Source: Streptomyces sp. col6 (GTDB lineage Bacteria; Actinomycetota; Actinomycetes; Streptomycetales; Streptomycetaceae). Taken from it: a stretch of 64,000 nt of DNA. Each line of letters starts with the position of its first letter. Position 1 is the stretch's first letter. The notes beneath the pieces are model-generated. The model made no database searches. It was not told the origin of the DNA and worked only from the letters and a program-made list of their open reading frames with translations. Made by a program: the position numbers and the translations under genes. The DNA lies in NCBI RefSeq assembly GCF_008042035.1, contig NZ_RDBL01000029.1:781682-845681 (forward strand), in the 5' to 3' direction. Below, in pieces: positions 26,760 to 35,207 of this stretch.

Positions 26760-27719
26760 TCACTCGCAGCCCGCCACCCTGCGGGCGAACGCGCTCAGTT
26801 CCGTGCGCCAGCGCGGGGGGACGGGGGCCTTCGACGCGACCTCGTCGGCGCGGTCCAGGAGGCCGGCGATGGTCTCCTCCGCCTTCTCGCGGGCCTGCGC
26901 GTCGAAGAAGATGTCCCGCAGGAACTGCGCGTCGCCGTCGAACCCCGGCCCGCCGCGCAGGAATCCGCGGATGCGCCACGCCGCGTGCAGGGCGCGCGCG
27001 TACGCCTCGTACGGCTCGCGCAGGTCGTCGCGGCCCGCGAGCGCGGCGCCGATCAGCAGGGCGTGGCGCAGCCCGTACCAGCCGGCTCCGCAGCCGTCGC
27101 CGCAGCCGTCGAGGCACTGGCCCGGCCACGCGTCGTCGAGGTACTCCGTCGCCGCGGCGGCCTCCGCGTGCGCGCCGATGGCGCGCTCCGCGCGCAGCCC
27201 GTCCCACAACTCCCAGGCAGGCAGCGGCAGCCGGGCCGCGAGGCGGTCCCCGTACACCGTCGCGAGGTCGCCCGCCAGGACGGCGGTGTCCTCGCCGAAG
27301 CGGCGGGACTCGCCGCGCCAGCCGTTGCGCTCGTGCTCGGCGGCGTGGCTGATGTGCAGGGTGGGGATGCCCCGGCGCAGGGTCGCGTTCTTGCGCACGT
27401 CGTCCCGGATCATCAGGCAGGTGTCGAGGAGTTCGAGCGCGGCGCACGCGGACACCACGTCCTCGCCGGCCGGATCGCCGCCGGCCGCGAGGTAGCCGGT
27501 GAGGCAGATGACCGGATGGGCCCGCTCCGCCCCGGCCTGGACCAGCTCGGCCACCCCCGCCACCAGGACCGCGCTGCGCGGATCGGCCGTGCGGCGGCTC
27601 CGGGTCTCGTCGGCGAGGAGGCGGGCCAGCCGCTCCTCGACCCGGTCGAGCAGCGCGTCGCGCAGCTGTCCGGGGCTCGCCGCGCTCCCCGCCCGCCCGT
27701 GCGTCGGTGTGGTGGTCAT
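26760..27719 (-). CDS. Polyprenyl synthase-like protein with degenerate Asp-rich motifs
   Basis: This is a 319-residue all-helical protein resembling trans-isoprenyl diphosphate synthases. LELLDTCLMIRDDVRKNATLRRG aligns with the first Asp-rich region and its TLRRG tail, but only D106 and D107 remain and the third Asp is Asn. The second Asp-rich motif (DDxxD) is absent; the equivalent position reads WRIRGFLRGG. Without these metal ligands, normal chain elongation is unlikely. The ATG at 27719 has GGGAGGG. It is convergent with the AMP-ligase-like gene and downstream of the large LuxR-family gene on the same strand. The eroded state of two neighbouring enzymes is notable. Confidence 0.7.
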   Translation of the reverse strand: MTTTPTHGRAGSAASPGQLRDALLDRVEERLARLLADETRSRRTADPRSAVLVAGVAELVQAGAERAHPVICLTGYLAAGGDPAGEDVVSACAALELLDTCLMIRDDVRKNATLRRGIPTLHISHAAEHERNGWRGESRRFGEDTAVLAGDLATVYGDRLAARLPLPAWELWDGLRAERAIGAHAEAAAATEYLDDAWPGQCLDGCGDGCGAGWYGLRHALLIGAALAGRDDLREPYEAYARALHAAWRIRGFLRGGPGFDGDAQFLRDIFFDAQAREKAEETIAGLLDRADEVASKAPVPPRWRTELSAFARRVAGCE

Positions 27720-27895
27720 GGTGCCCTCCCTGGTGGGCTACGGCCTCATGACCGACCTTCCAGGCGGCGCCGCCGGTGAACCACTCCGCCTCATGTCCAG
27801 GGGTATGGACCACTGAATGTGGGGTCGGCACACAGCAGGTGTCTGCCATGGCCGGCCGCACCGGGACGCCGGGCTGCTACGACCTTGCCATGCCG

Positions 27896-30598
27896 TCAGA
27901 TGAACTCGGCGACCCCCAGGTGGAAGTCGACCGGGAGGGCCTGGCGGCCGGGGATCTCCAGCTTGCGGTAGACGCGGGTCAGGTGCTGCTCGACGGTGCT
28001 CACGGTGATGTACAGCTTCTGGGCGATCTCCCGGTTGGTGTGGCCGTGCACGGCCAGCAGGGCGACCCGCTTCTCCGACTCGCTGAGGCTCGCCACCAGG
28101 TCGGCGTTCGGGGCCTCGGTCTCCGACGCGGCCTGCGGGGCCTCGCCGGTGTGGCCGGGCAGGATCCTCACGCACAGGGCCTGCGCCCCGCACTCCTTCG
28201 CCACGTGCCAGGCCCGGCGGTTGACCATGGCGGCGCGGGCGGGCTCGCCGAGGACGCGGAGCACCTGCCCGAAGTCGCTCATGGCGCGGGCCAGTTCGTA
28301 GCTGTCACCGGAGCGGTGCAGGTCGTCCACGGCCTTGGTGAGCATCGCCTGCCGCTCCTTGGGCTCCCGCAGCGAGGCCCGCAGCCGCAGCGTCATCCCG
28401 CGCACCCAGGGGTCGCCCGCGTCCCGGGTGGTCAGCTGGTCGGCCAGGAAGCGGTCGGCCTGCTGGGTCTCGCCGAGCCGGAGCAGCGCCTCCGCCGCGT
28501 CGGCCCGCCACGGCAGGACCCTCGGCCGGTCCAGACCCCAGCGCTTCATGTGGCGGCCGATGTCCAGGAAGTCGCCGAGCGCCGCGTGGTACCGGCTCGT
28601 CGCCAGCGCGTAGTGGCCCCGGGCCCGCAGGTAGGCCAGGCCGTGGACGCTGCCGGTCAGCCGCTCGGGGACGGGCCTGCTGAGCACGGCGGCCGCCGCC
28701 TCGGGCTGCCCCATGGCGGTCCGGGCCCGCACCAGCGTCGCCATCAGCCCGCACAGCTGGACGCCGCCGCCCCGGGCGGGCACCACGCGCAGGGCGTCCT
28801 CGGCCGTCTCCGCCGCGCCGGTCAGGTCGCCCAGGCGCAGCCGGGCCTCGGCCAGCAGCCCGGCGAAGACGGCCTGCCAGCCGGTAGCGCCGCGCTCCGC
28901 CGCCTGCCCGGCGAACATCTCGCACCACGGCACCGCCCGCTCGGCCCCGTCCAGGAAGAGCAGGGTGCGCACGGCCTGGACGGCGGGCTCGACCATGCCC
29001 TCGGCCAACGTGGCGCCGCGCAGGAAGAGTTCGGCGGCCTGCGCGGCGGCCCCCTCGTCCGGTTCGGCCGGCAGCGCCCACAGGGCGGCCGGGTGGACGG
29101 CGCCCCGGACCGCGCGGCCCAGGTGCGGTCCGGGCGCGCCCGCGCAGCGGCGTCCGGCGGCCCCCCACTGCGGGAACGCCGACAGCCCGTCGAGCGGGTC
29201 GTCGCCCGGGATCTCCCCGTGCCTGCGCTCGGCGCCGGGATGCCTGCCCTCACCGGCGGCGAGCCGTTCCAGCACCTCCGCCGACTCGTCGATGCGGCCC
29301 TGCGCGGCCAGCACCCGGGCGAGCGGGCCGAGGGCGCGCGCGTCCAGCCGTCCGGCGGCGAGGTCGGCCAGGGGTCCGGCGAGATGGCGTTCGGCGCCGG
29401 CCGGGTCGGTGCGCGCGGTGACCACGGCGAGCCGCACGCTCAGCTCGGCGCGGCGGGCCTCGTCCGCGCACGCCTCACGGGCGAGCGCCAGCAGAGCGGT
29501 CGCCCGGTCGAGCGAGGCGTCGGCCGCGTGCTGGTCGGCGGCGGCGCGCAGCACGGGCAGCGCCCAGTCCTCGCCGGTGTGCCGGGCGGCGAGGAGCTGG
29601 GCGGCGACCACCGTGTCGGGGGCACCCGCGGCGCGGGCCAGCAGGGCGGCCTCCCGGTGCAGAGCGCGGCGGGCCTCCGGCTCCATCCGGTCGAGCACGG
29701 CGGCCCGCGCGGCCGGGTGGCACAGCCCGCGCCCCCGGGTCAGCAGCCCCGCGTCCTCCAGGGCGGCGAGCGCGCGGGCGGCGGCGGGTTCGGTGGTGCC
29801 GGCGAGGCGGGCGGCGAGCGGGGCGGTCGCCAGCGGGTCCAGTACGGCGATGGCCTCGGTCAGCGCGGGGGTGGCGGGTCCGCAGCGGTGCAGGCAGGCC
29901 AGGACCGCTTGGGCATAGGCCTCGCCGGGGCGGGTGCCGGGGTCCTGGAGCAGGGCGCGCAGCAGCAGCGGGTTGCCGCCGCCGGCCCGGTGCAGCCGAG
30001 CGGTCTCGGCCTCGGGGCGGTCGGGGAGCATGGCCCGGACCGCGTCGGGCGTGAAGCGTTCGAGGCGCAGGCGCGAGAAGTGGGGCAGCCGCAGCAGTTC
30101 GGTGCGCAGCAGCGGATCGTCGCCGTGCTCGTGGACGGACTCGGTGAGGGCGAGGAGCACCTTGGCCTCGCGGGTGCCACGTGCGAGGTGGAGCAGATAG
30201 CGGCCGGACAGCTCGTCGACGTGGTGCAGGTCGTCCACGCAGATGACCACGGGCGCGGTGGCGCTCAGCTCGCGTACGGCGGAGGCGAACTGCCGCATGG
30301 CCCCGACCCGGCCGGCCTCGGCGGGCGACGGGGGCAGGGGCGGGAGCGCGCCGGGCGGGGCGTCCGCGGTGAGCTGGCGCAGTACTCCCAGTGGATGGCG
30401 CCGCTCATCGGCGGTGGCCATTCCGCGCAGCACCAGGGCCCCGCGTTTCTCTGAATTTACGGCAACGGTCTCCAGGAATTCGCTCTTCCCACAGCCGACC
30501 GCTCCTTCGATGAGAAGCAGTCCGGAATTCCCCTCCCCGCAGCCTGCGATCAGCTTTTCCAGAAGAGACAGTTCTTCGGCGCGACGGAACAACACCAT
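27896..30598 (-). CDS. LAL-type LuxR-family ATPase regulator
   Basis: This regulator of about 900 residues belongs to the large ATP-binding LuxR group. The N-terminus reads MVLFRRAEELSLLEKLI, followed by Walker A EGAVGCGKSEFL and Walker B VVICVDDLHHVDEL. A long helical repeat region leads to the C-terminal LuxR HTH (LSESEKRVALLAVHGHTNREIAQKL and STVEQHLTRVYRKL). The ATG at 30598 is preferred because GGGGGAT lies five bases upstream; an in-frame ATG at 30616 is the alternative. LAL proteins commonly activate polyketide clusters in Streptomyces. Its first 250 bp and leader are less GC-rich than the surroundings. Confidence 0.9.
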   Translation of the reverse strand: MVLFRRAEELSLLEKLIAGCGEGNSGLLLIEGAVGCGKSEFLETVAVNSEKRGALVLRGMATADERRHPLGVLRQLTADAPPGALPPLPPSPAEAGRVGAMRQFASAVRELSATAPVVICVDDLHHVDELSGRYLLHLARGTREAKVLLALTESVHEHGDDPLLRTELLRLPHFSRLRLERFTPDAVRAMLPDRPEAETARLHRAGGGNPLLLRALLQDPGTRPGEAYAQAVLACLHRCGPATPALTEAIAVLDPLATAPLAARLAGTTEPAAARALAALEDAGLLTRGRGLCHPAARAAVLDRMEPEARRALHREAALLARAAGAPDTVVAAQLLAARHTGEDWALPVLRAAADQHAADASLDRATALLALAREACADEARRAELSVRLAVVTARTDPAGAERHLAGPLADLAAGRLDARALGPLARVLAAQGRIDESAEVLERLAAGEGRHPGAERRHGEIPGDDPLDGLSAFPQWGAAGRRCAGAPGPHLGRAVRGAVHPAALWALPAEPDEGAAAQAAELFLRGATLAEGMVEPAVQAVRTLLFLDGAERAVPWCEMFAGQAAERGATGWQAVFAGLLAEARLRLGDLTGAAETAEDALRVVPARGGGVQLCGLMATLVRARTAMGQPEAAAAVLSRPVPERLTGSVHGLAYLRARGHYALATSRYHAALGDFLDIGRHMKRWGLDRPRVLPWRADAAEALLRLGETQQADRFLADQLTTRDAGDPWVRGMTLRLRASLREPKERQAMLTKAVDDLHRSGDSYELARAMSDFGQVLRVLGEPARAAMVNRRAWHVAKECGAQALCVRILPGHTGEAPQAASETEAPNADLVASLSESEKRVALLAVHGHTNREIAQKLYITVSTVEQHLTRVYRKLEIPGRQALPVDFHLGVAEFI

Positions 30599-30743
30599 GA
30601 GATCCCCCATGCCCATGCTCCGGCTCTCGGTAAAGACACGGAATGCGAACCGGATTCAGGACCGATCGAGCGGCGCTTGAGAAGCAATCGAGCTTCAGCA
30701 TAGGGGCGCGCCCGGCGCGTTCACGGTGGCCGGAACCTGCCAG

Positions 30744-31589
30744 TCAGCTATCCCCGGGGACGGCCGGAAAGATGCGGCGGGGCGCCACCCCTGTCTGCCC
30801 CCGGTGGCGCCGCTCCCTGGGGTAGCCGACCGAGACCTCCTCGAAGCGCACGCCGTCGTACCACGTGGTGCGCGGGATGTGGAGGTGCCCGTACACGACG
30901 GCGGCGGCCCGGAAGCGGGTGTGCCAGTCGGCCGTCAGCTCGGTGCCGCACCACTGGGCGAACTCGGGGTGGCGCAGGATGCGGGTGGGGGTGCGGACCA
31001 GCGGGAAGTGGTTGACCAGCACGGTGCGCAGCTCGGGGTCGCAGGCGGCCAGGCGCTGTTCGGTGGCGGCGACCCGGGCCCGGCACCAGGCCTCGCGGGA
31101 CGGGTAGGGGTCGGGGTGCAGCATGAACTCGTCGGTGCACACCACGCCGGCCTCGTACGCCTGCTCCAGCGCCTGCTCCCGGGTGGCGGCCGTGGGGGTG
31201 CGGAAGGTGTAGTCGTACAGCAGGAAGAGGGGCGCCACGACCAGCGGGCCGCCCGGTCCGGACCAGACGGGGTACGGGTCCTCCGGGGTGTGCACTCCGT
31301 ACGAGCGGCAGATTTCGACCAATCTCCGGTACCGGGCGTCTCCACGCAGCGGCACAGGATCGTCGCGAAGAGTCCACAGATCGTGGTTTCCGGGTGCCCA
31401 GATGACGGTGGCATAGCGGCGGGTGAGCAAATCGAGCACCCAGCTCAGATCGTCCGGGGACTCCCCGACGTCGCCGGCGACGACGAGCCAGTCGGCGGGG
31501 CTGTCGGGATACAGCTCCTCGACGATCCGGCGGTTCTCCGGGAATGCGACATGGAGGTCGCTGATGCCCATGAGGTTTCCGTGCGCCAT
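30744..31589 (-). CDS. Metallophosphoesterase
   Basis: This is a 281-residue calcineurin-like phosphoesterase with all five metal-binding motifs: GISDLHV, VVAGDVGE, WAPGNHDLW, VNHFPL and VVYGHLHIPR. The substrate is unknown. It is divergent from the PPTase gene at 31893. A metallophosphoesterase beside a PPTase is a common Streptomyces pairing, and hydrolysis of phosphopantetheine or nucleotide side products has been an obvious guess (inference). It lies upstream of the LAL gene on the same strand with 145 bp between them. Confidence 0.9.
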   Translation of the reverse strand: MAHGNLMGISDLHVAFPENRRIVEELYPDSPADWLVVAGDVGESPDDLSWVLDLLTRRYATVIWAPGNHDLWTLRDDPVPLRGDARYRRLVEICRSYGVHTPEDPYPVWSGPGGPLVVAPLFLLYDYTFRTPTAATREQALEQAYEAGVVCTDEFMLHPDPYPSREAWCRARVAATEQRLAACDPELRTVLVNHFPLVRTPTRILRHPEFAQWCGTELTADWHTRFRAAAVVYGHLHIPRTTWYDGVRFEEVSVGYPRERRHRGQTGVAPRRIFPAVPGDS

Positions 31590-31892
31590 TCACCCAGGCT
31601 GGACGTCCCGCGTGCGGGCGAACACCCCTGACGGACCCCTGAGTTGACTGTGCGTGACCGCTCCACGGGCGGACCGCACCGGGGATGACAAGGGTATGAC
31701 AGGCGTGCGCAGGGCCGGTGGCAGCCCGCCCGCAGGCGGTGCGGGCGGAGCCGTACGCATGGCAGCGGGCTGGCACGAATCGGCGCCGGAGCGGGGCTGT
31801 CCGCCCGGCCGGGGGCCGCTCAGCCGGCCGGTGCGGGGCGCCTGCGGGAGCGTGGGAAGCGTCCACCCGACGCCCCGACCTGAAGGACTGTC
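31590..31892. other. Divergent intergenic region between phosphoesterase and PPTase
   Basis: This 303-bp region has no convincing gene. It should carry both promoters. The only structure I can point to is ATGACA repeated at 31685 and 31696 (11-bp spacing), plus the ribosome binding site GAAGGA at 31882-31887 for the PPTase GTG start. Confidence 0.5.
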
Positions 31893-32612
31893 GTGCTCAC
31901 CAAGCTCCTGCCTTCGACCGTCGCCACCGCCGAGGCCACCGCCGACCCGGCCGATGTGTTCCTCTTCCCGGAGGAGGAGTCCCTGATCGGCAACGCTGTC
32001 CCCAAGCGCCGGCTGGAGTTCGCCACGGTGCGCATGTGCGCCCGGCGGGCCATGGGGGCGCTCGGGGTGGCACCGGCCCCCGTGCTGCCGGGCCGGCGCG
32101 GGGTTCCGCAGTGGGCGCCCTCGGTCGTGGGGTCGATGACGCACTGCGCGGGCTTCCGCGGCGTGGCGCTCGCCCGCAAGGAGGACTTCCTGTCGGTGGG
32201 GATCGACGCGGAGCCCAACGCCCCGCTGCGGCCGGGGGTGCTGAAGTCGATCGCGCTGCCGCAGGAGCTGCGCCGGACGCGCGAACTGGCGTGGGCGGTG
32301 CCGGAAGTGGCCTGGGACCGGCTGCTGTTCTCCATCAAGGAGGCGGTCTACAAGACGTGGTTCCCGCTCACCGGCCAGGAACTGGACTTCACCGACGCGC
32401 TGGTGCGTGTGGACGCGGTGCAGGAGACGTTCACCGCGCGGCTGCTGCCGGACCCGGCCTCGCTGTCCCCGGCGGGGCCCACCTCGTTCAGCGGCCGCTG
32501 GTCCGCCCGGGACGGGGTGCTGCTGAGCGCCATCGCCGTGCCCGCGCGCAGACCGGCCGGGGCCGCACACGGCGATGCTCCCCGCACGTGTGCTGCGGGG
32601 AGCATTCGCTGA
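31893..32612 (+). CDS. 4'-phosphopantetheinyl transferase (EntD-like)
   Basis: This is a 239-residue PPTase starting at a GTG with GAAGGA upstream. Mg-binding D105 lies in VGIDAEPN, and the second core motif is LLFSIKEAVYKTW. The arrangement is that of the compact EntD/Sfp-like group. It would transfer phosphopantetheine from CoA to the Ser of carrier domains. A second, distinct PPTase sits at 34093-34965, so this one may serve other clusters or the modular PKS. The 3' end of the gene contains a strong hairpin. Confidence 0.9.
   Translation: MLTKLLPSTVATAEATADPADVFLFPEEESLIGNAVPKRRLEFATVRMCARRAMGALGVAPAPVLPGRRGVPQWAPSVVGSMTHCAGFRGVALARKEDFLSVGIDAEPNAPLRPGVLKSIALPQELRRTRELAWAVPEVAWDRLLFSIKEAVYKTWFPLTGQELDFTDALVRVDAVQETFTARLLPDPASLSPAGPTSFSGRWSARDGVLLSAIAVPARRPAGAAHGDAPRTCAAGSIR
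32575..32605 (+). terminator. 12-bp perfect hairpin at the 3' end of the PPTase gene
   Basis: ATGCTCCCCGCA (32575-32586) pairs with TGCGGGGAGCAT (32594-32605) around a 7-nt loop. It lies within the last codons of the PPTase gene, just before the stop at 32612. It probably terminates transcription from both directions, as a convergent small gene ends 31 bp away. Confidence 0.6.
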
Positions 32613-32642
32613 GCCTCGTCAGGCCGGGTGGCCCGGTATTGA

Positions 32643-32849
32643 TCAGGTGATGGGGCCCCAGCGGTCGTCCTCCGGCCGGTCCCCACCGGTCGCTCCGAGG
32701 TCCGCGGACGCCGATCTCACCGCGCTCACCGCGGTGTGGCCGGACGTCCCGTGCGAAAGCCCCAGCATGAACTGCCCCCCGATAACGGCCAGAAGTACAC
32801 CCATCAGCAAAGTCAAGCGAACCAAAGATTCTTTACCATAACTTGCCAT
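32643..32849 (-). CDS. Small single-pass membrane protein, unknown function
   Basis: This is a 68-residue product. The N-terminus MASYGKESLVR is followed by one hydrophobic helix (LTLLMGVLLAVIGGQFMLGL) and a polar tail. TAGGGGAG at 32855-32862 gives a strong ribosome binding site five bases before the ATG, which is the main reason to accept it. The start lies in a locally AT-richer stretch. It is convergent with the PPTase and divergent from the LuxR-type regulator. I do not recognise a family. Confidence 0.6.
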   Translation of the reverse strand: MASYGKESLVRLTLLMGVLLAVIGGQFMLGLSHGTSGHTAVSAVRSASADLGATGGDRPEDDRWGPIT

Positions 32850-33028
32850 TGCGACTCCCCTAGGTCGACGAATGAGCCTTACCTCCGGCTACTGCGTCAC
32901 CCGAAACCTCCGGCTTCGGAGCTCTCCGGCGACGGGAAAAGAATCTCGAACGCCGATCATTCGCGCCAAGGGCTGCACGTTGGCGTAAAGTTACGTGGCA
33001 GCAATTACACCGACCAGTGGGGGCTGGC
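32850..33028. promoter_or_regulatory. AT-richer divergent promoter region
   Basis: This region separates the small membrane protein gene (minus strand) and the LuxR-type regulator (plus strand). It is visibly less GC-rich than its surroundings and holds the ribosome binding sites for both. No gene and no clear operator were found in it. Confidence 0.4.
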
Positions 33029-34069
33029 GTGTTCCAAGGGGAGTACGCGGATTCGGGCTTCGCCGAACTGGATGACGTGAGCGCTGCGGCATACGGGATC
33101 GCCGTCGAGTGCGGCCGCTTCGACCGGGAACGGATTGCCAAGGACCTGTCCCTCACGCACGACGAGGTCGCCCGGGTCGAGAGCGTCCTGGTCGGTGTCC
33201 GGCTGCTCCAGTCGGTGCCGGGTCACTCGCACCAGCTGACGCCCGTCACGCCCGACGCGGCCGCCGCCTCCCTGGTGGGCCCCGCCGAGCGGCAGATCCG
33301 CGATCTCCAGCAGGCCGTCACCGAGGTCCGGGCCCAGCTGATGTCGCTGACTCCCCTGTATTTCGAGGGCCGCCGGGTGCGCAACCACCTGGAAGCCATC
33401 GACATCATCAGCGACCCCGCCCGCATCCAGGCCCTCCTGGACCACCTCGGGCAGACCTGCAAGAACGAGCTGATCACCGTCCAGCCCGGCGGCGCGCGAC
33501 CGGCGGACATGCTCGACGACGCCAGGGCGAGCGCCCTGTCCATCCTGGCGCGCGGGGTGCGCATCCGGACCATCTACCAGCACACCGCGCGCAACGACCT
33601 GCCCACCCGCTCCTACGTCCGTGACGTCACGGTGCAGGGCGCGGAGGTCCGGACCGCCGACGAGGTCATCGACCGGCTGATCATCTACGACCGCGAGGTG
33701 GCCTTCCTGCCGGCGCGGTCGGCCTGCGAGGGCAGCTTCCCGGGCGCGGCCGTCGTCCGCGAGCCCACCCTCGTGGCGTTCCTCTGCTCCGTCTTCGAGT
33801 ACCTGTGGGAGGGCGCGACCCCGTACGTCGTGGAGTCGCAGCGCCCGCCGTCCTCGACGGACGAGCTGAAGTGGTCGATCATCCGGCTGATGACCAAGGG
33901 CTACAAGGACGAGATGGTCGCCCGCAGGCTCGGCATGTCCGTGCGCACCTGCCGGCGCCACATCGCGGAGATCACCGAGCAGTTGGAGGCCACCAGCCGC
34001 TTCCAGGCGGGCTACAACGCCGCCCGGCAGGAGATGCGCACCGGCGAATCGGCCCCCCGGACGTTCTGA
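33029..34069 (+). CDS. LuxR-type helix-turn-helix regulator with TrmB-like N-terminus
   Basis: This is a protein of about 346 residues. Residues about 15-60 resemble a winged helix of the TrmB type (YGIAVECGRFDRERIAKDLSLTHDEVARVESVL). A central ligand-binding-like region includes VRIRTIYQH and EVAFLPA. The C-terminus is a LuxR HTH (LIRLMTKGYKDEMVARRLGMSVRTCRRHIAEI). The GTG at 33029 is preferred over the GTG at 33017 because GTGGGGG lies just upstream. It lies immediately beyond the 3' end of the tetronate-type operon, converging on its last gene, so it is a candidate cluster-specific regulator. Confidence 0.85.
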   Translation: MFQGEYADSGFAELDDVSAAAYGIAVECGRFDRERIAKDLSLTHDEVARVESVLVGVRLLQSVPGHSHQLTPVTPDAAAASLVGPAERQIRDLQQAVTEVRAQLMSLTPLYFEGRRVRNHLEAIDIISDPARIQALLDHLGQTCKNELITVQPGGARPADMLDDARASALSILARGVRIRTIYQHTARNDLPTRSYVRDVTVQGAEVRTADEVIDRLIIYDREVAFLPARSACEGSFPGAAVVREPTLVAFLCSVFEYLWEGATPYVVESQRPPSSTDELKWSIIRLMTKGYKDEMVARRLGMSVRTCRRHIAEITEQLEATSRFQAGYNAARQEMRTGESAPRTF

Positions 34070-34092
34070 CCGGGGCGCCGCCGCACCGTGCC

Positions 34093-34965
34093 TCACGCGC
34101 CGGCGCCCCCGTCCCCGGCCTCCTCCGCGTCCAGCGCCTCCGTGATCGCGTCCACGCAGTCCTGGTCGAGCATCGTCGTGACGTGCGCGTCCTGCAGCTT
34201 GCCGAAGCCCGCGTCGTACACCGCCGCGCTCACCACGTAGCCGTCCTCCAGCGGGAAGGTGCGGAAGGTCCACTCCTCGCCGGTGCCCGGGGTGCCGTCG
34301 GGCCGCTGCACGCGCACCGGCCGCCCGTCCGGCCCGAAGCCGAACTCGGTGAAGCGGAACTGCATGCCCTGCCCGATCGCCTTGGAGTACGCCTCCTTGA
34401 GCGTCCACAGCCGCACCAGCGCGCCGTTGCGCTCCTTCTCCGGCATCCCGGACAGCAGAACAGCCTCGTACGGGGTGCAGATGTGCCGGACGAGACCGCC
34501 GCCGTACATGTCGCGGTCGGCCCGCTCCGCGTCGACGCCGATCAGCCCGCAGGTGGTCAGGCCGACGAGCAGCAGGTCCTCGGTGTGGCTGAGGCTGATG
34601 TCGATCTGGTCGCAGCCGCGCAGATACGGGCGCCCGGTCGGCCCGTACGCCAGCTCCAGGTCGGCCGGTTCACTGGCGAGCACCGCTCCCGCTGCGTGCT
34701 TGAGCAGCATCCGCGAGGCCACGTACCGGTTGCGTACGTCGGAGTGGGTCAGGTCCAGATAGCGCGTCCAGTCCCGGCCGAGGAGCTCGCGCAGATCGTC
34801 GCCCGCGGGCACGGCGGGCTCCAGGTCCTTCAGCCACGCGTAGGCCAGGGCGCTGCCGTGCGCGGCGAGGTCGTCCCTGACCCTGTTCCACGAGTCACCC
34901 CCGGGAACCACGGCGACGGGCTCACCGAGCGGTGAGCCGGGCGTGACGCTGCCCGGGGCGGTCAT
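34093..34965 (-). CDS. 4'-phosphopantetheinyl transferase (Sfp-type)
   Basis: This is a 290-residue Sfp-type PPTase. D145 lies in IGVDAER, and the second motif is LWTLKEAYSKAIGQG. It is the last gene of the FAAL-to-PPTase operon. Its ATG at 34965 overlaps the stop of the ACP gene (34962). The natural role is to convert the operon's three carrier proteins/domains (34962, 41062 and the PKS C-terminus) to the holo form. A longer upstream frame is antisense or out of register with the ACP gene and is not used. Confidence 0.92.
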   Translation of the reverse strand: MTAPGSVTPGSPLGEPVAVVPGGDSWNRVRDDLAAHGSALAYAWLKDLEPAVPAGDDLRELLGRDWTRYLDLTHSDVRNRYVASRMLLKHAAGAVLASEPADLELAYGPTGRPYLRGCDQIDISLSHTEDLLLVGLTTCGLIGVDAERADRDMYGGGLVRHICTPYEAVLLSGMPEKERNGALVRLWTLKEAYSKAIGQGMQFRFTEFGFGPDGRPVRVQRPDGTPGTGEEWTFRTFPLEDGYVVSAAVYDAGFGKLQDAHVTTMLDQDCVDAITEALDAEEAGDGGAGA

Positions 34966-35207
34966 CGGTACTCCTTCACAAGGGTGTGGATGTCCCGGAA
35001 GCTCTGCGCCTCCAGCAGACGGTGCACCGGTACGGGATGGCCGGACTCCTCCAGGAGGGCCACCAGCCGGAGCAGGTTCAGCGAGTCCCAGCCGGGCACG
35101 TCGGTGAGGGCGAGGTCGGCACCGGCGGGGTGTTCCACGTCCAGGCCCAGGTCGTCGCCCACGATCCGCAGGAACGCGTCGAGACCCGTCAGATCGGCGG
35201 CGCTCAT
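34962..35207 (-). CDS. Acyl carrier protein, predicted glyceryl carrier
   Basis: This is an 81-residue discrete ACP with the phosphopantetheine site S42 in GWDSLNLLRLV. It overlaps the FkbH-like gene upstream and the PPTase gene downstream by a few bases each. In tetronate clusters the ACP next to the FkbH-like enzyme carries the glyceryl group (family knowledge; AbyA3 and RkF are examples), and the same role is inferred here. Confidence 0.9.
   Translation of the reverse strand: MSAADLTGLDAFLRIVGDDLGLDVEHPAGADLALTDVPGWDSLNLLRLVALLEESGHPVPVHRLLEAQSFRDIHTLVKEYR

Noticed and set aside
27720..27895. Butyrolactone-receptor (ARE-like) operator upstream of the prenyl-synthase-like gene
   Set aside because: Only short 5-bp inverted repeats are visible and they do not match known ARE patterns.
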